Assembly: GCF_028368995.1 (NCBI RefSeq)
Contig: NZ_JAQNDL010000002.1
Coordinates: 1,733,724 to 1,797,723, forward strand
Direction: 5' to 3'
DNA length: 64,000 nt
From: Nannocystis bainbridge
GTDB lineage: Bacteria > Myxococcota_A > Polyangia > Nannocystales > Nannocystaceae
A model generated the notes under the pieces. That model was not told where the DNA came from and searched no databases. It saw only the letters and a list, made by a program, of their open reading frames with translations. Position numbers and translations under genes: made by a program. Shown here piece by piece: positions 9,784 to 22,649 of the stretch (the stretch's first letter is position 1; each line of letters starts with the position of its first letter).

Positions 9784-12071
9784 TGCGCCGGGCGCTGCTC
9801 GCGGGCCTGCTCGGCGTGGCCTGTTCGACCGCGGCGTCCGACGAGCAGGGCCGATCCTGCAGCGACGACCGTGACTGTCTCATGGGACAGGTCTGCAGCA
9901 ACAACTACTGCTACGAGAACGGCCTGTCGGCCCCCGAGAACCTCGCCGTCGTCGTCCAGACTTCGACGGTCCCGCCGTTCCGCATCGAGCTGCGCGGCGA
10001 GGACGCGGCGCTCGAGCGGATCCTCGACCGCGTGCCCAACCGCTACTACGTCAACCGCACGCAGGTCCGCGACCGCCTGCGGATCGAGCTCGAGGAGACA
10101 CAGCTCGACGACCTCGGGGAAGGCACCGGGACCGCGGTCCCCGTGGCCGCAAGTATCGAGCTGCAGCAGCGGTCGCGGCTCGGACACGAGCCCTTCGTGG
10201 TCACCGGCCTCAGCTACCCGCCGCCGACCCTCGATGGCACGGTCGACGACGAGCCGGTGCTGTACAAGGCCTGGCCCCGCTACGACGCCGCCGACGTCGA
10301 CGGCGACCTGCCGCTCTACGCCAAGCTGACCTACCAGGACGATGCCGTCGGCCAGCAGCCGTTCCAGTGGGGCCGCGGCGTCGTCGCGCGCCAGTTGATG
10401 CGCAGAAAGACGGAGGTCCCGGACGACGACGAGTTCACGATCCCCACCGTCCGCGAGTGTCACCGGCGCGTGCTCGGCAACATCCGCTTCCCCGACGGGC
10501 CCTTGGCGTCCGAGCCGGTGCTCACGCCCCCGCCGACGGTCGTCGTCAACATGCGCCACGCCGGGCGAGCCGACGACGACGACCCCGAGACGGCCGTGTG
10601 TGACCCGAACCCGATCGGCGAGACTCCGGCGACCTGCTCGGTCGAGACCATCGTCAATCCCGACTATCCGATGTGCGCCACCAGCGGCCAGTGTCGCGAG
10701 CCTTACAAGTGCTACGCGAACCCGGACGACGACGTGAAGAAGTGCGGCTGCAAGCGTGACTCCGAGTGTCCCGAGGGCCAGCTGTGCCGCGTCGATCGCC
10801 AGCAGTGCGCGCTCGACCTCACCGACCGGCCGGCCATCAAGCAGGTCACCGCCGAGGTCGCTGACGACTCCGCCGTCTCGGCATGGGTCTACACCTACTG
10901 CGACGAGGACCCGGCCGCCGATCGCACCATGGAATTCGTCGTCAGCGCCGCCCCGGACGCCCGGCTCGGCCTGCCGCGCCTCAACTACCGCGTCGTCCTC
11001 ACCTTCCTCGTCGGCGACTTCATGGGCAGCACCCCGCTCGGGCGGATCTGCCTGCCGACCTGGCAGCGCGCCCGCCAGGTCCTGGTCCCGCTGGTGGGCG
11101 AAGCGCTGTGCTGCGACCCCGATTGCCTGGCCGAGGCCGCCAGCAAGCCGCCGCCCAAGGAGCTGCGGTCCTGTCCGGTCAAGCCCACCATCACCGTCGT
11201 CGGTGACTTCGCCGCCCCCGACCCGACCACCTGGGCGGCCGCGGCCTGCATGCCGCTGAGCGGCGCCGACGAGAACGGCACGGTCCGCGTCACCTACGGC
11301 TCCGGAGATTGTCCGGTCGTCGGCGACTGCAAGGTCAACCTCAGCCCCGGCCCCATCGGCGGCAACGGCCAGCCCTACGTCCTGCGGATCGAGTCGCCGG
11401 TGGGTTCGCTGTTCCGCTCGACCCTGCTGCCCGTCACGATCACCTCCGACGTCACCGCGCTGCCGCCCCAGGTGCTGGCGCCGCGCGTGCTGCTGCGCGG
11501 CACCGTCGAGCAGGATGGCTGCACCGGCTCGCAGTGCGCCCCGGCCGAGGTCCTGGCCGAGCGGGTCATCCGCGGCGAGGACCCTGCCACCCTGCTCGGT
11601 CCCTACTTCTACAACACCAGCACCACGGCTGGTGAGTTCATCCTGCCCGTCGACCCCGGCGTCTACCTCGTCACCGCGCTGCCCACGGTCACGCCGAACA
11701 ACAGCAGCACCGGCCCTGCGGGGATCGTGGTCGTCGATCTCCGCGAAGACAGCCCGCTCGTCGTCAAAGAGAACGGGCTGCTGGTCGCCGACCTCGACCC
11801 CGACACGCTCAGGCTGAGCCCCGGCGCCGTCTACACCATCGAGTTCGACGAGTTCGTCAGCAACAGCCGGGTGATCCCCCTCGACCTCACGAGCGGCGAG
11901 GGTCTCCTCGATCCCGCCGGCGAGCCGCTGGACCTCAACGCCCCCGGGACCTGCCTGCCGGGCGAGGGCTGCCAGATCCGCCGGATTCGTTCGGTGTCCA
12001 GCCCGCTGCGGGTCCCTCAGAGCCAGATCGTCCGCTTTGTCGCGCGCACGCCGGCCGCCGCGGCCGAGTGA
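9783..12071 (+). CDS. Large Cys-rich surface lipoprotein with C-terminal beta-sandwich
   Basis: 762 residues. The lipobox LGVAC follows a short hydrophobic leader. Two compact Cys modules are visible: CSDDRDCLMGQVCSNNYC just after the lipobox and a longer one near 295-345 with the spacing of small disulfide-knot modules. A segment near 575-650 (LRGTVEQDGC to GVYLVTALPT) looks like a carboxypeptidase-regulatory/transthyretin-like beta-sandwich. It overlaps the preceding lipoprotein gene by one base and ends the five-gene run. Two phased 14-bp units occur inside the first Cys module (9871-9898). Substrate or partner unknown. Confidence 0.78.
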   Translation: MRRALLAGLLGVACSTAASDEQGRSCSDDRDCLMGQVCSNNYCYENGLSAPENLAVVVQTSTVPPFRIELRGEDAALERILDRVPNRYYVNRTQVRDRLRIELEETQLDDLGEGTGTAVPVAASIELQQRSRLGHEPFVVTGLSYPPPTLDGTVDDEPVLYKAWPRYDAADVDGDLPLYAKLTYQDDAVGQQPFQWGRGVVARQLMRRKTEVPDDDEFTIPTVRECHRRVLGNIRFPDGPLASEPVLTPPPTVVVNMRHAGRADDDDPETAVCDPNPIGETPATCSVETIVNPDYPMCATSGQCREPYKCYANPDDDVKKCGCKRDSECPEGQLCRVDRQQCALDLTDRPAIKQVTAEVADDSAVSAWVYTYCDEDPAADRTMEFVVSAAPDARLGLPRLNYRVVLTFLVGDFMGSTPLGRICLPTWQRARQVLVPLVGEALCCDPDCLAEAASKPPPKELRSCPVKPTITVVGDFAAPDPTTWAAAACMPLSGADENGTVRVTYGSGDCPVVGDCKVNLSPGPIGGNGQPYVLRIESPVGSLFRSTLLPVTITSDVTALPPQVLAPRVLLRGTVEQDGCTGSQCAPAEVLAERVIRGEDPATLLGPYFYNTSTTAGEFILPVDPGVYLVTALPTVTPNNSSTGPAGIVVVDLREDSPLVVKENGLLVADLDPDTLRLSPGAVYTIEFDEFVSNSRVIPLDLTSGEGLLDPAGEPLDLNAPGTCLPGEGCQIRRIRSVSSPLRVPQSQIVRFVARTPAAAAE

Positions 12072-12133
12072 GCCCGCGGCGGCGCCCCCGGCGACCTGGC
12101 ACAAAAGACAGCTTTGGGTCGTGAGCCAGCCCG

Positions 12134-12640
12134 GTGCCCGGTCGCCTCACCCGTCGCCTGCCTCATGTCCGAGGCGCCTCGGGCGCCGCTCGGCCGCTTG
12201 ACCCCTTGGGGGGAACCTGGGAAACTTGCCGCGCACTGACCCAAGCCGCCCCAGGACGTCGTACTCGTGATCGGCAACTCATTGTGTTGTGGGTGGTGGC
12301 CGCTGTTGTCGCCATCCTCTACGCACTGGTTGGGATCTACGCGGGGCTCGCCCAACAAGACATCGTGGCCCGCCCGGCCACGGTGGTGTGCGAGTACCGC
12401 GTCGATCTGCTCCGTGATCGCTTGGTCGCGCAGTTCGACCAGAGGCCCCAGCAATGGGCCGAGGACGACGCCAATGCTGCGGCGGATCTCTCCAACCTTC
12501 TCCGCGAGACCCAGGCGCTATGCGCCGGCTCGGATACCGATCTCGGACGACGAATCGAGCGGCTCATCGCGCTTCAGCGCGACTTTGCCGAACGGGGTCG
12601 ACGACACGCCGACGCACGCCGGGAGCTCCTTGCGCTCTAG
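12134..12640 (+). CDS. Small single-pass membrane protein
   Basis: Up to 168 residues from a GTG at 12134. One transmembrane helix (LIVLWVVAAVVAILYALVGIYAG) is followed by a helical, charged region with two Cys. No ATG occurs before the helix; a GTG within the helix-coding region (about 12287) would shorten it, so the start is uncertain. It lies 11 bp before the helicase gene. No family recognised. Confidence 0.5.
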   Translation: MPGRLTRRLPHVRGASGAARPLDPLGGTWETCRALTQAAPGRRTRDRQLIVLWVVAAVVAILYALVGIYAGLAQQDIVARPATVVCEYRVDLLRDRLVAQFDQRPQQWAEDDANAAADLSNLLRETQALCAGSDTDLGRRIERLIALQRDFAERGRRHADARRELLAL

Positions 12641-12651
12641 GATTCCTCACC

Positions 12652-16913
<4,262 letters not shown>

Positions 16914-16917
<4 letters not shown>

Positions 16918-17840
16918 ACCCCGCCGACGAGCTCGCCCCCTATCCGAGCCCCGAGGGCCGCGCGACCGAGGTCGCCACCCTCGCGGCCCGGGTCGGGGGC
17001 GAGCTCGTCGAGTACGGCACCAGCGTCGAGGGCCGGCCGCTGCTCGCCGTACGTGTCCCTTCGACCCTGTCCGATCGGCCACGTATCCTCTGCGGCGCCA
17101 ACATCCACGGCGTCGAGTTCATCGCCGGTCGGGTCGCCATCGGCCTGTTGCGGGCGCTGGCCGACGGCGACTCGCGCCTCGTCTCGCTGCGCGCCCAGGC
17201 CGAGCTGTGGGTCGTGCCCAGCATCAACCCCGACGGCTACGCGCGCACCTACGCCGCCAGCGGCCACGGCCTGCTGCCGCACTTGCGGGGCAACGCCCGC
17301 GGCGTCGATCTCAACCGCAACTACCCGCGCCCTGGTGGCGCCGCGCCGAGCTGGCTGCCCGGTGCCGGCTCCGATCGCCCGGGCGACGCCACCTACCGCG
17401 GTCCGCACCCGCTCAGCGAGCCCGAGACCGCCGCCCTCGATCGCCTGTTCCACGCCCAGAAGTTCGTCGCCGGCGCTAACTTCCACTCGTTCATGGGCAC
17501 GCTGATTCCGGCGCGCGTCACCGACCGCCCTGCGTACGCGACCTATCGCCAGCTGTGCCGGACCTTCCGCCGGGCCCAGCCGCATCACCGCTACTTCCGC
17601 CTCGCCAGCCGGATCTTCGACACCTTCACCGGCGAGCAGGAGGACCACCAGCACCACGTCCACCGCACGTGGGCGGTGTGCGTCGAGACCTTCACGCTGC
17701 TCGCCAGCTGGCGGCAGCACTGGCGGGCGCCGAGCGTGTTTTGGCGCTTCAACCCGCGCGATCCGGCGCCGTGGATCGAGAACGATGTCTCCGGCCTGTG
17801 CGCCTACTTCGCGGCTGCCTTGCGGCTCGATCGTCCTTGA
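16914..17840 (+). CDS. M14-family zinc carboxypeptidase
   Basis: 308 residues. Zinc ligands: H65 and E68 in NIHGVEF and H191 in NFHSF; the catalytic Glu is in VCVETFTL near residue 265. The substrate-side motif DLNRNYPRP is present. No signal peptide is visible, so it appears cytoplasmic, which favours a role in cell-wall peptide recycling or peptide trimming over secretion. The GTG start overlaps the helicase stop (GTGA). Three phased 14-bp repeat units (17049-17090) fall in the codons just before the zinc motif. Specific substrate unknown. Confidence 0.85.
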
Positions 17841-17857
17841 TCCTACGATCGCAGGCT

Positions 17858-18064
17858 ATGAGCGAAGACACCACGCGCTACAAAGTCGTCGTCAATCACG
17901 AAGAGCAGTACTCGATCTGGCCCGAGGACCGCGAGGTGCCGATCGGCTGGCGCGAGGCTGGCAAAGCCGGGCTCAAGGACGAGTGCCTGGCGTACATCAA
18001 CGAGGTCTGGACTGACATGCGCCCGCTGAGCCTGCGCAAACGCATGGAACCGCAGGGCGAGTAA
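17858..18064 (+). CDS. MbtH-like protein
   Basis: 68 residues matching the MbtH family over its whole length: NHEEQYSIWP, IGWREAGKAG, CLAYINEVWTDMRP and SLRKRM. MbtH proteins bind adenylation domains of nonribosomal peptide synthetases and are needed for their folding or activity. No adenylation domain of that type is present in this window, so its partner must be encoded elsewhere. It starts 17 bp after the M14 peptidase, with GCAGG just before the ATG, and is probably co-transcribed with it. Confidence 0.93.
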   Translation: MSEDTTRYKVVVNHEEQYSIWPEDREVPIGWREAGKAGLKDECLAYINEVWTDMRPLSLRKRMEPQGE

Positions 18065-18125
18065 CGCGAAACGGGGCTGCGGGCGCTCGTCACGGCGACG
18101 GGCGCCCTCGCGGAGACGATGGCCG

Positions 18126-18584
18126 CTACACGATCAGGGGACCCGAGTTCGAGCTCGGGTCCTCTTCTTCGTCGTCGTCATCCTCGTCATCCTCGTCATC
18201 CTCGTCATCCTCGTCGTCGTCGTCGTCGTCGTCGTACTCGTCGTCGTCGTACTCGTCGTCCTCGTCGTCGTCCTCGTCGTCGTCGTCGTCGTCCTCTTCC
18301 TCGTCGTCCTCGTCCTCTTCCTCGTCGTCCTCTTCCTCGTCGTCCTCTTCCTCGTCGTCCTCTTCCTCGTCGTCCTCTTCCTCTTCCTCGTCGTCTTCCT
18401 CGTCTTCCTCGTCGTCCTCGTCCTCGTACTCGTCGTCGTCCTCTTCCTCGTCGTCCTCGTCTTCTTCCGCGCCCTCCTCGTCCTCGTCCTCGTACTCGTC
18501 GTCGTCGTACTCTTCCTCGGCGGGAGCGTCTTCCTTGTCACCGGCGGCGCGGAGCCAGGGGGCATGCACGTGGAGGCGATTCAT
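18126..18584 (-). CDS. Poly-acidic low-complexity protein
   Basis: 152 residues: a short N-terminal segment (MNRLHVHAPWLRAAGDKED) followed by about 115 residues almost entirely Asp, Glu and Tyr, ending SSNSGPLIV. The coding DNA is a long TCGTCC/TCTTCC-type simple repeat on the plus strand. Acidic tails of this kind occur in bacterial chaperone-like and RNA polymerase-associated proteins, but no folded domain is present here to support an assignment. The start is the first ATG giving a plausible non-acidic head. The protein could also be a chance reading of a simple-sequence tract, though the absence of stops and the defined ends favour a gene. Confidence 0.55.
   Translation of the reverse strand: MNRLHVHAPWLRAAGDKEDAPAEEEYDDDEYEDEDEEGAEEDEDDEEEDDDEYEDEDDEEDEEDDEEEEEDDEEEDDEEEDDEEEDDEEEDEDDEEEDDDDDDEDDDEDDEYDDDEYDDDDDDDEDDEDDEDDEDDDDEEEDPSSNSGPLIV
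18165..18535. repeat. Trinucleotide/hexanucleotide simple-sequence tract
   Basis: About 370 bp of TCG, TCC and TCT triplets (GAC/GAG/GAA on the minus strand) in runs such as TCGTCCTCTTCC repeated several times. It stays in frame for the acidic protein at 18126-18584. Such tracts are prone to slippage in multiples of three. Confidence 0.85.
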
Positions 18585-18781
18585 GGGCGCGCGCAGGATA
18601 GCACAAGCCTCGCAGGGCCCGTTCTGCGCGCCTGCTCGCGCGGGCATTCGAGCCCTTCGGCGCTGATTCAAAAGCATGCACAGCGTCGCGCGAGCGAGCC
18701 GCACCGAAGCGAAACGCGCCCGCCTCGCCTCTGTTCGCACGCGCGAGCATGCGACCTCGGCGACGCAGCGCGAACGCTTGC

Positions 18782-20215
18782 TTACACTCGAACCCCGGCC
18801 GCGAAGCGACCGCGCCGTCCCTCGTGGCGCGCCAACAGAGGCGCGAGGAACTCGGTCAGAAACTCGTCGACCTGCTCCGGGGCTCGACCGACGTAGCGCG
18901 CCGGCGCGGTCAGATCGGCGTCGACGAACGGCCCCAGCACCGGGTCCGCCTGCATGCGCGCCATCAAGTCGTTGGGCTCGCCGCGCTTCATGCCGGCCAC
19001 CGCCTCGAGGCTGTGACCACGCACCAGGCGGTGCAGCTCCTGCCGGCTTTGACCTGCGCTCGTACCTCGCATCAGCACGTTCTCGGTCGCCATGAACGGC
19101 AGCTCGTCGCGCATGTTGGCCGCGATCACCGGCGGGTGGACCACCAGCCCCGACGTCACGTCGACCAGCAGGTTGAGGATCGCGTCGGTCGCCAGGAACG
19201 CCTCGGTGAGCGTCAGCCGGCGATTCGCGCTGTCGTCGAGCGTGCGCTCGAACCACTGGTTCGCATGCGTCTCGCGCGGGCTGGTCGCCAGCGAGTGGAC
19301 GAAGCGCGCCAGCCCGCAGATCCGCTCGCTGCGCATCGGGTTGCGCTTGTAGGCCATCGCCGACGACCCGACCTGATCGGCCTCGAACGGCTCGTCGACC
19401 TCTCGCTTGTGCGCGAGCAGCCGCAGGTCGACCGCGATCTTGGCCGCCGAGCCGGCGATGTCGGCCAGCGCCGAGACCACCCACGTGTCGATCTTGCGGG
19501 TGTACGTCTGGCCGCTGACGGCGATCGAGCCGGCGAAGCCCATCGCCGTTGCGACCGCCTGGTCGAGCGCCCGCACCTTCGCGTGGTCGCCGTGGAACAG
19601 TTGCAGGAACGACGCCTGCGTCCCCGTCGTGCCCTTGACCCCGCGGAACGGCAGGCGCGCTCGCAGCTGCTCGACCGTCTCGAGGTCGAGCCCGAGATCC
19701 TGGGCCCACAGGCACGCCCGCTTGCCGACCGTCGTCAGCTGGGCCGGCTGGAAGTGCGTGTACGCCAGCGTCGCCAGCGACCGGTGCTGCGCCGCGAACC
19801 GGGCCAGGGCGTCGAGCGCCGCCACCAGCCGGTCCATCACCAGCTCGAGCCCGTCGCGGATCATCACCAGCTCCGCGTTGTCGGCCACGTAACAGCTCGT
19901 CGCCCCGAGGTGGATCACCTTGCCCGCGTCGGCCCCGGCGACCTCGCCGAAGTGTTCGATGTGGGCCATCACGTCGTGCCGCAGCCGCGCCTCGTGCTCG
20001 GCCACCCGCGCGAAGTCGATGCGCTCGCGGGCCGCCCGCAGCGCCGCCACCTGCGCCTCCGAGATCGGAACACCCAGCGCCCGCTCCGCCTCGGCCAGGG
20101 CGATCCAGAGGTCGCGCCACAGCAGCCCGCGTCGGCGGTCGCTGAAGTTGGCGACCATCGCCGGCGTGGCATAACGAGTGGCGAGCGGGCTGTCGTAGCG
20201 GTCCACGGCTTCCAT
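18782..20215 (-). CDS. purB: Adenylosuccinate lyase
   Basis: Cleaves adenylosuccinate to AMP and fumarate, and SAICAR to AICAR, in purine synthesis. 477 residues. Fumarase/aspartase superfamily signature GSSAMAYKRNPM near residue 290 (the more common form has Pro in place of the second Ala), substrate residues HLGATS near 92 and KGTTGTQ near 205. The length and N terminus (MEAVDRYDSPLATRYATPAM) match the eukaryote-like/long PurB group. The upstream 13-codon extension from 20254 is unnecessary. It is a monocistronic minus-strand gene, divergent from the sigma factor at 20404. Confidence 0.95.
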   Translation of the reverse strand: MEAVDRYDSPLATRYATPAMVANFSDRRRGLLWRDLWIALAEAERALGVPISEAQVAALRAARERIDFARVAEHEARLRHDVMAHIEHFGEVAGADAGKVIHLGATSCYVADNAELVMIRDGLELVMDRLVAALDALARFAAQHRSLATLAYTHFQPAQLTTVGKRACLWAQDLGLDLETVEQLRARLPFRGVKGTTGTQASFLQLFHGDHAKVRALDQAVATAMGFAGSIAVSGQTYTRKIDTWVVSALADIAGSAAKIAVDLRLLAHKREVDEPFEADQVGSSAMAYKRNPMRSERICGLARFVHSLATSPRETHANQWFERTLDDSANRRLTLTEAFLATDAILNLLVDVTSGLVVHPPVIAANMRDELPFMATENVLMRGTSAGQSRQELHRLVRGHSLEAVAGMKRGEPNDLMARMQADPVLGPFVDADLTAPARYVGRAPEQVDEFLTEFLAPLLARHEGRRGRFAAGVRV

Positions 20216-20403
20216 CGGCGGCGAGAGCTTAACCGCGCGCTTATCGCACCCCACCGTCCCGGGCGCCCTTCTGCGACGAGAAAGCGCACGATTTCGACCA
20301 CTTCCGCGCGGCTGCCGCGGCCCGAAGCTTTTTTACGTCGCAATTGCACCGCCCGGCGCTCGGGCCTGAAATAACTTCAAACCCCCCCCGGTACCCCGAA
20401 CGC

Positions 20404-21015
20404 ATGGACGCCACCGCTCGCAGGGCCTTCGAGTCCACCGTGCTGGCCCACGTCGACAGCCTCTTCGGTGCGGCCCTGCGCCTCACCCGCAGTCGGGCCG
20501 AGGCCGAAGATCTGGTGCAGGAGACCCTCGTCCGCGCCTACCGCTTCTGGGCCAGCTTTCGCCCCGGGTCGAGCGTGCGAGCGTGGGTCTTCACGATCCT
20601 CCGCAACACCTTCATCACGCGTTACCACCGCCAGGGTCGCGAGCGGGCGCTCGCCGAGGGCCTCGAGCAGGAGTTCGCGGCCGCCGGCGAGGCATCGATC
20701 GCCGGTCCGCCGAGCCCGGAGGCCGCCACCTCGCAGCTGCACCTGCGCGAGGAGATCGACGCCGCGCTGGAGCGCCTGCCGCCGGACTACCGGATGGCGG
20801 TCGTGCTCGCCGACATCGAGGGCCTCTCCTACAAAGAGATCGCCGAGGCGATGGAGTGCCCGATCGGCACCGTGATGAGCCGGATCCACCGCGGACGCCG
20901 GCAGCTTCACAGCCTGCTCTACCGCCACGCCGTCGACCACGGCCTCGCCGAAGAGCCCGAAGCCCCTTTATCCCTCGACGCTTACCGCAACCGCGCCGCT
21001 TCAGCCCGCTCATGA
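20404..21015 (+). CDS. ECF-family RNA polymerase sigma factor
   Basis: 203 residues. Region 2 (AEDLVQETLVRAYRFW, then VRAWVFTILRNTF) recognises the -10 element and region 4 (LPPDYRMAVVLADIEGLSYKEIAEAM with IGTVMSRIHRGRRQL) the -35 element. The stop overlaps the start of an anti-sigma-like gene (ATGA), the usual arrangement for an ECF sigma with its cognate inhibitor. The upstream 190 bp probably contains its promoter, which in such systems is often autoregulated; no clear element was found there. Confidence 0.92.
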   Translation: MDATARRAFESTVLAHVDSLFGAALRLTRSRAEAEDLVQETLVRAYRFWASFRPGSSVRAWVFTILRNTFITRYHRQGRERALAEGLEQEFAAAGEASIAGPPSPEAATSQLHLREEIDAALERLPPDYRMAVVLADIEGLSYKEIAEAMECPIGTVMSRIHRGRRQLHSLLYRHAVDHGLAEEPEAPLSLDAYRNRAASARS

Positions 21016-21755
21016 GCCACGATCTCCACACGCTTCAGCCCTTCATCGACGGCGAGCTCACCGAAGCCGAGCGCGCCGAGGTCGAGGCCCTGCTTGCCCG
21101 CGATCCTGCGCTGCGCCAGGTGGCCGAGGAGCAGCTGCGGATCCGCCAGCTTTTGCGCGACCTGCCGCGAGCGACCGCTCCGCAGGCGCTACGGGCCCGC
21201 GTCCTCCTCGATCTCGACGCCATCGACCGCGAGACCGCCCCGAAGCCGGCCAGCGCGCCGCGACCCTCGCGTTGGCGCAACTTCCTCCGCGGCGGCGCCC
21301 TGATGCTGCCGGCCAGCGCTGCGGCCTTCGGTCTGTTCCTGGTCGCACGCACCCTGCCCGGCCCGGCCGCGCCCGCCCCGGCCGCTGGCCCGCGCGACCT
21401 CGCGGTGCGGCTCGTGGATGTCCCCGAGGACAGCAGCCCGCTGCAGCCGGTCGCCCTGCCCACCGGCGACGACGTCGTCTACGAGGTCGGCCCGCGCCGC
21501 GTCATCGATCACCGCGACCAGGCCACCGCCGCCGCCCTGCCCGAGCGCGTCCAGCTGTACCGCGGCGCCCGCTACCACCTCGGCCGCGGCGCCGACGGCC
21601 GCCCGCAGGTCGTGTTCGACGTCGGCGGCGTTCGCCACACCCTGCGCGAGGACCCGGAGCGCATCGGCGAGGTCAGCCTCGAGCAGAGCCTCGAAGCGCT
21701 GCTCGAGCTCGGCCACCTGGTCCGCACCAGCGCCAACGCTCCGCGCGCCCGCTGA
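21012..21755 (+). CDS. Membrane anti-sigma factor partner
   Basis: 247 residues. The N-terminal helical part (FIDGELTEAERAEVEALLARDPALR) is typical of anti-sigma domains, though the zinc HxxxCxxC motif is absent. A single transmembrane helix lies at about 94-115, and a roughly 130-residue outer domain follows. It is expected to hold the sigma factor at 20404 at the membrane until a signal releases it. It is translationally coupled to that gene. The stop codon is the first three bases of a 14-bp repeat array. Confidence 0.78.
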   Translation: MSHDLHTLQPFIDGELTEAERAEVEALLARDPALRQVAEEQLRIRQLLRDLPRATAPQALRARVLLDLDAIDRETAPKPASAPRPSRWRNFLRGGALMLPASAAAFGLFLVARTLPGPAAPAPAAGPRDLAVRLVDVPEDSSPLQPVALPTGDDVVYEVGPRRVIDHRDQATAAALPERVQLYRGARYHLGRGADGRPQVVFDVGGVRHTLREDPERIGEVSLEQSLEALLELGHLVRTSANAPRAR

Positions 21756-21924
21756 ACTGTCCCCACGGACATGTCCGAAGGAGCCTGTGCTCGCGGACAC
21801 GCCCGCGGGCGCGGCCACGCCTACGCCCGCGCCCTGCGCTTCAACCTGTCCCCCGGGCATGTCCCTTCGAGCCTGTGCTCAAGGACATGCCCGTGCGAAC
21901 ATGTCCCCGCGCCTAGGTCTCTTC
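21753..21924. repeat. 14-bp repeat array 1 (anti-sigma / engB junction)
   Basis: Units of the RGACATGYCC + N4 family start at 21753, 21767, 21781, 21795 and again at 21855, 21869, 21883, 21897 and 21911, all 14 bp apart within each block. The first unit contains the stop of the anti-sigma gene and the last contains the stop of engB, so the array fills the space between two convergent genes. Confidence 0.85.
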
Positions 21925-22602
21925 GGCCGGCGCCGGCGCCGGCGCGTCCTCGTGCAGTCGGCGCCCGATCGCTCCGGCCAGCCCGCCGTCGGTGAACCCG
22001 AGCCCGCTGGTCGCGCTCGTCACCAGCACCTGATTGCGCGGCAGCGCCAGCGAGCGGGCGATCCCGGCGGTCACCATCCCGCGCTCGCTCTTGCTGAGCT
22101 TGTCCGCCTTCGTCACCGCGACGATGGTCCACAGCGCGCGGTCGGCCATGTATTCGAGCAGCGCGTGGTCGTACTCGCTGACCTCGCGGCGCGCGTCGAG
22201 CAGCAGCACCAGCCCCTTGAGCGCCTCGCGCTTGCGCAGGTAGCCCTCGATCATCGGCCCGAACGACGCGCGCACCGCCTGCGGCGCGGCCGCGTAGCCG
22301 TAGCCGGGCAGGTCGACCCAGCGCAGCGCGAGGTCGCCGTGTTGCGGGTGGCGGAGCCTCGTGTGGAAGAAGTTGAGCAGCTGCGTGCGCCCCGGCGTCG
22401 AGCTGACGCGAGCGAGCGCGCGCTGGCCTGCGAACGCGTTGAGCAGGCTCGATTTACCGACGTTCGAGCGGCCGGTGACGGCGATCTCCGGCAGGTCCCC
22501 GGGCGGGGCGCCCCCCAGTTTGTCGGCGCTGCGCTCGAACGTCGCGGACGTCACGCGCCAGCCGCCTGTGCTGCTCTTCTCGGGTTTGGACGGCTGAGCC
22601 AT
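21913..22602 (-). CDS. engB: Ribosome biogenesis GTPase EngB/YsxC
   Basis: 229 residues. TrmE-Era-EngA-EngB family GTPase used in assembly of the large ribosomal subunit. G1 GRSNVGKSS, G3 DLPGYG, G4 TKADK and G5 TSA are intact, and the family-typical FFHTRL segment follows G2. The N terminus has a 20-residue polar extension and the C terminus an Ala/Pro/Glu tail. Divergent from coaE with only 47 bp between the starts. Confidence 0.95.
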   Translation of the reverse strand: MAQPSKPEKSSTGGWRVTSATFERSADKLGGAPPGDLPEIAVTGRSNVGKSSLLNAFAGQRALARVSSTPGRTQLLNFFHTRLRHPQHGDLALRWVDLPGYGYAAAPQAVRASFGPMIEGYLRKREALKGLVLLLDARREVSEYDHALLEYMADRALWTIVAVTKADKLSKSERGMVTAGIARSLALPRNQVLVTSATSGLGFTDGGLAGAIGRRLHEDAPAPAPAEET

Positions 22603-22612
22603 GGGCGCGGAC

Positions 22613-22618
22613 TATACT
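22613..22618 (+). promoter_or_regulatory. Possible -10 element between engB and coaE
   Basis: TATACT (minus strand reads AGTATA, also acceptable) lies in the 47-bp gap between two divergent starts. The -35 region would lie within engB and is not well matched, so this is a weak call. Confidence 0.35.
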
Positions 22619-22649
22619 AAAAGCGAGCCGCCACCTAAGCTCCGAGGTC

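Noticed and set aside
17858..18064. A nonribosomal peptide cluster around the MbtH gene
   Set aside because: No adenylation, condensation or carrier domains of that type occur within the window; the acyl-CoA ligase at 2106 is of a different group and far away.
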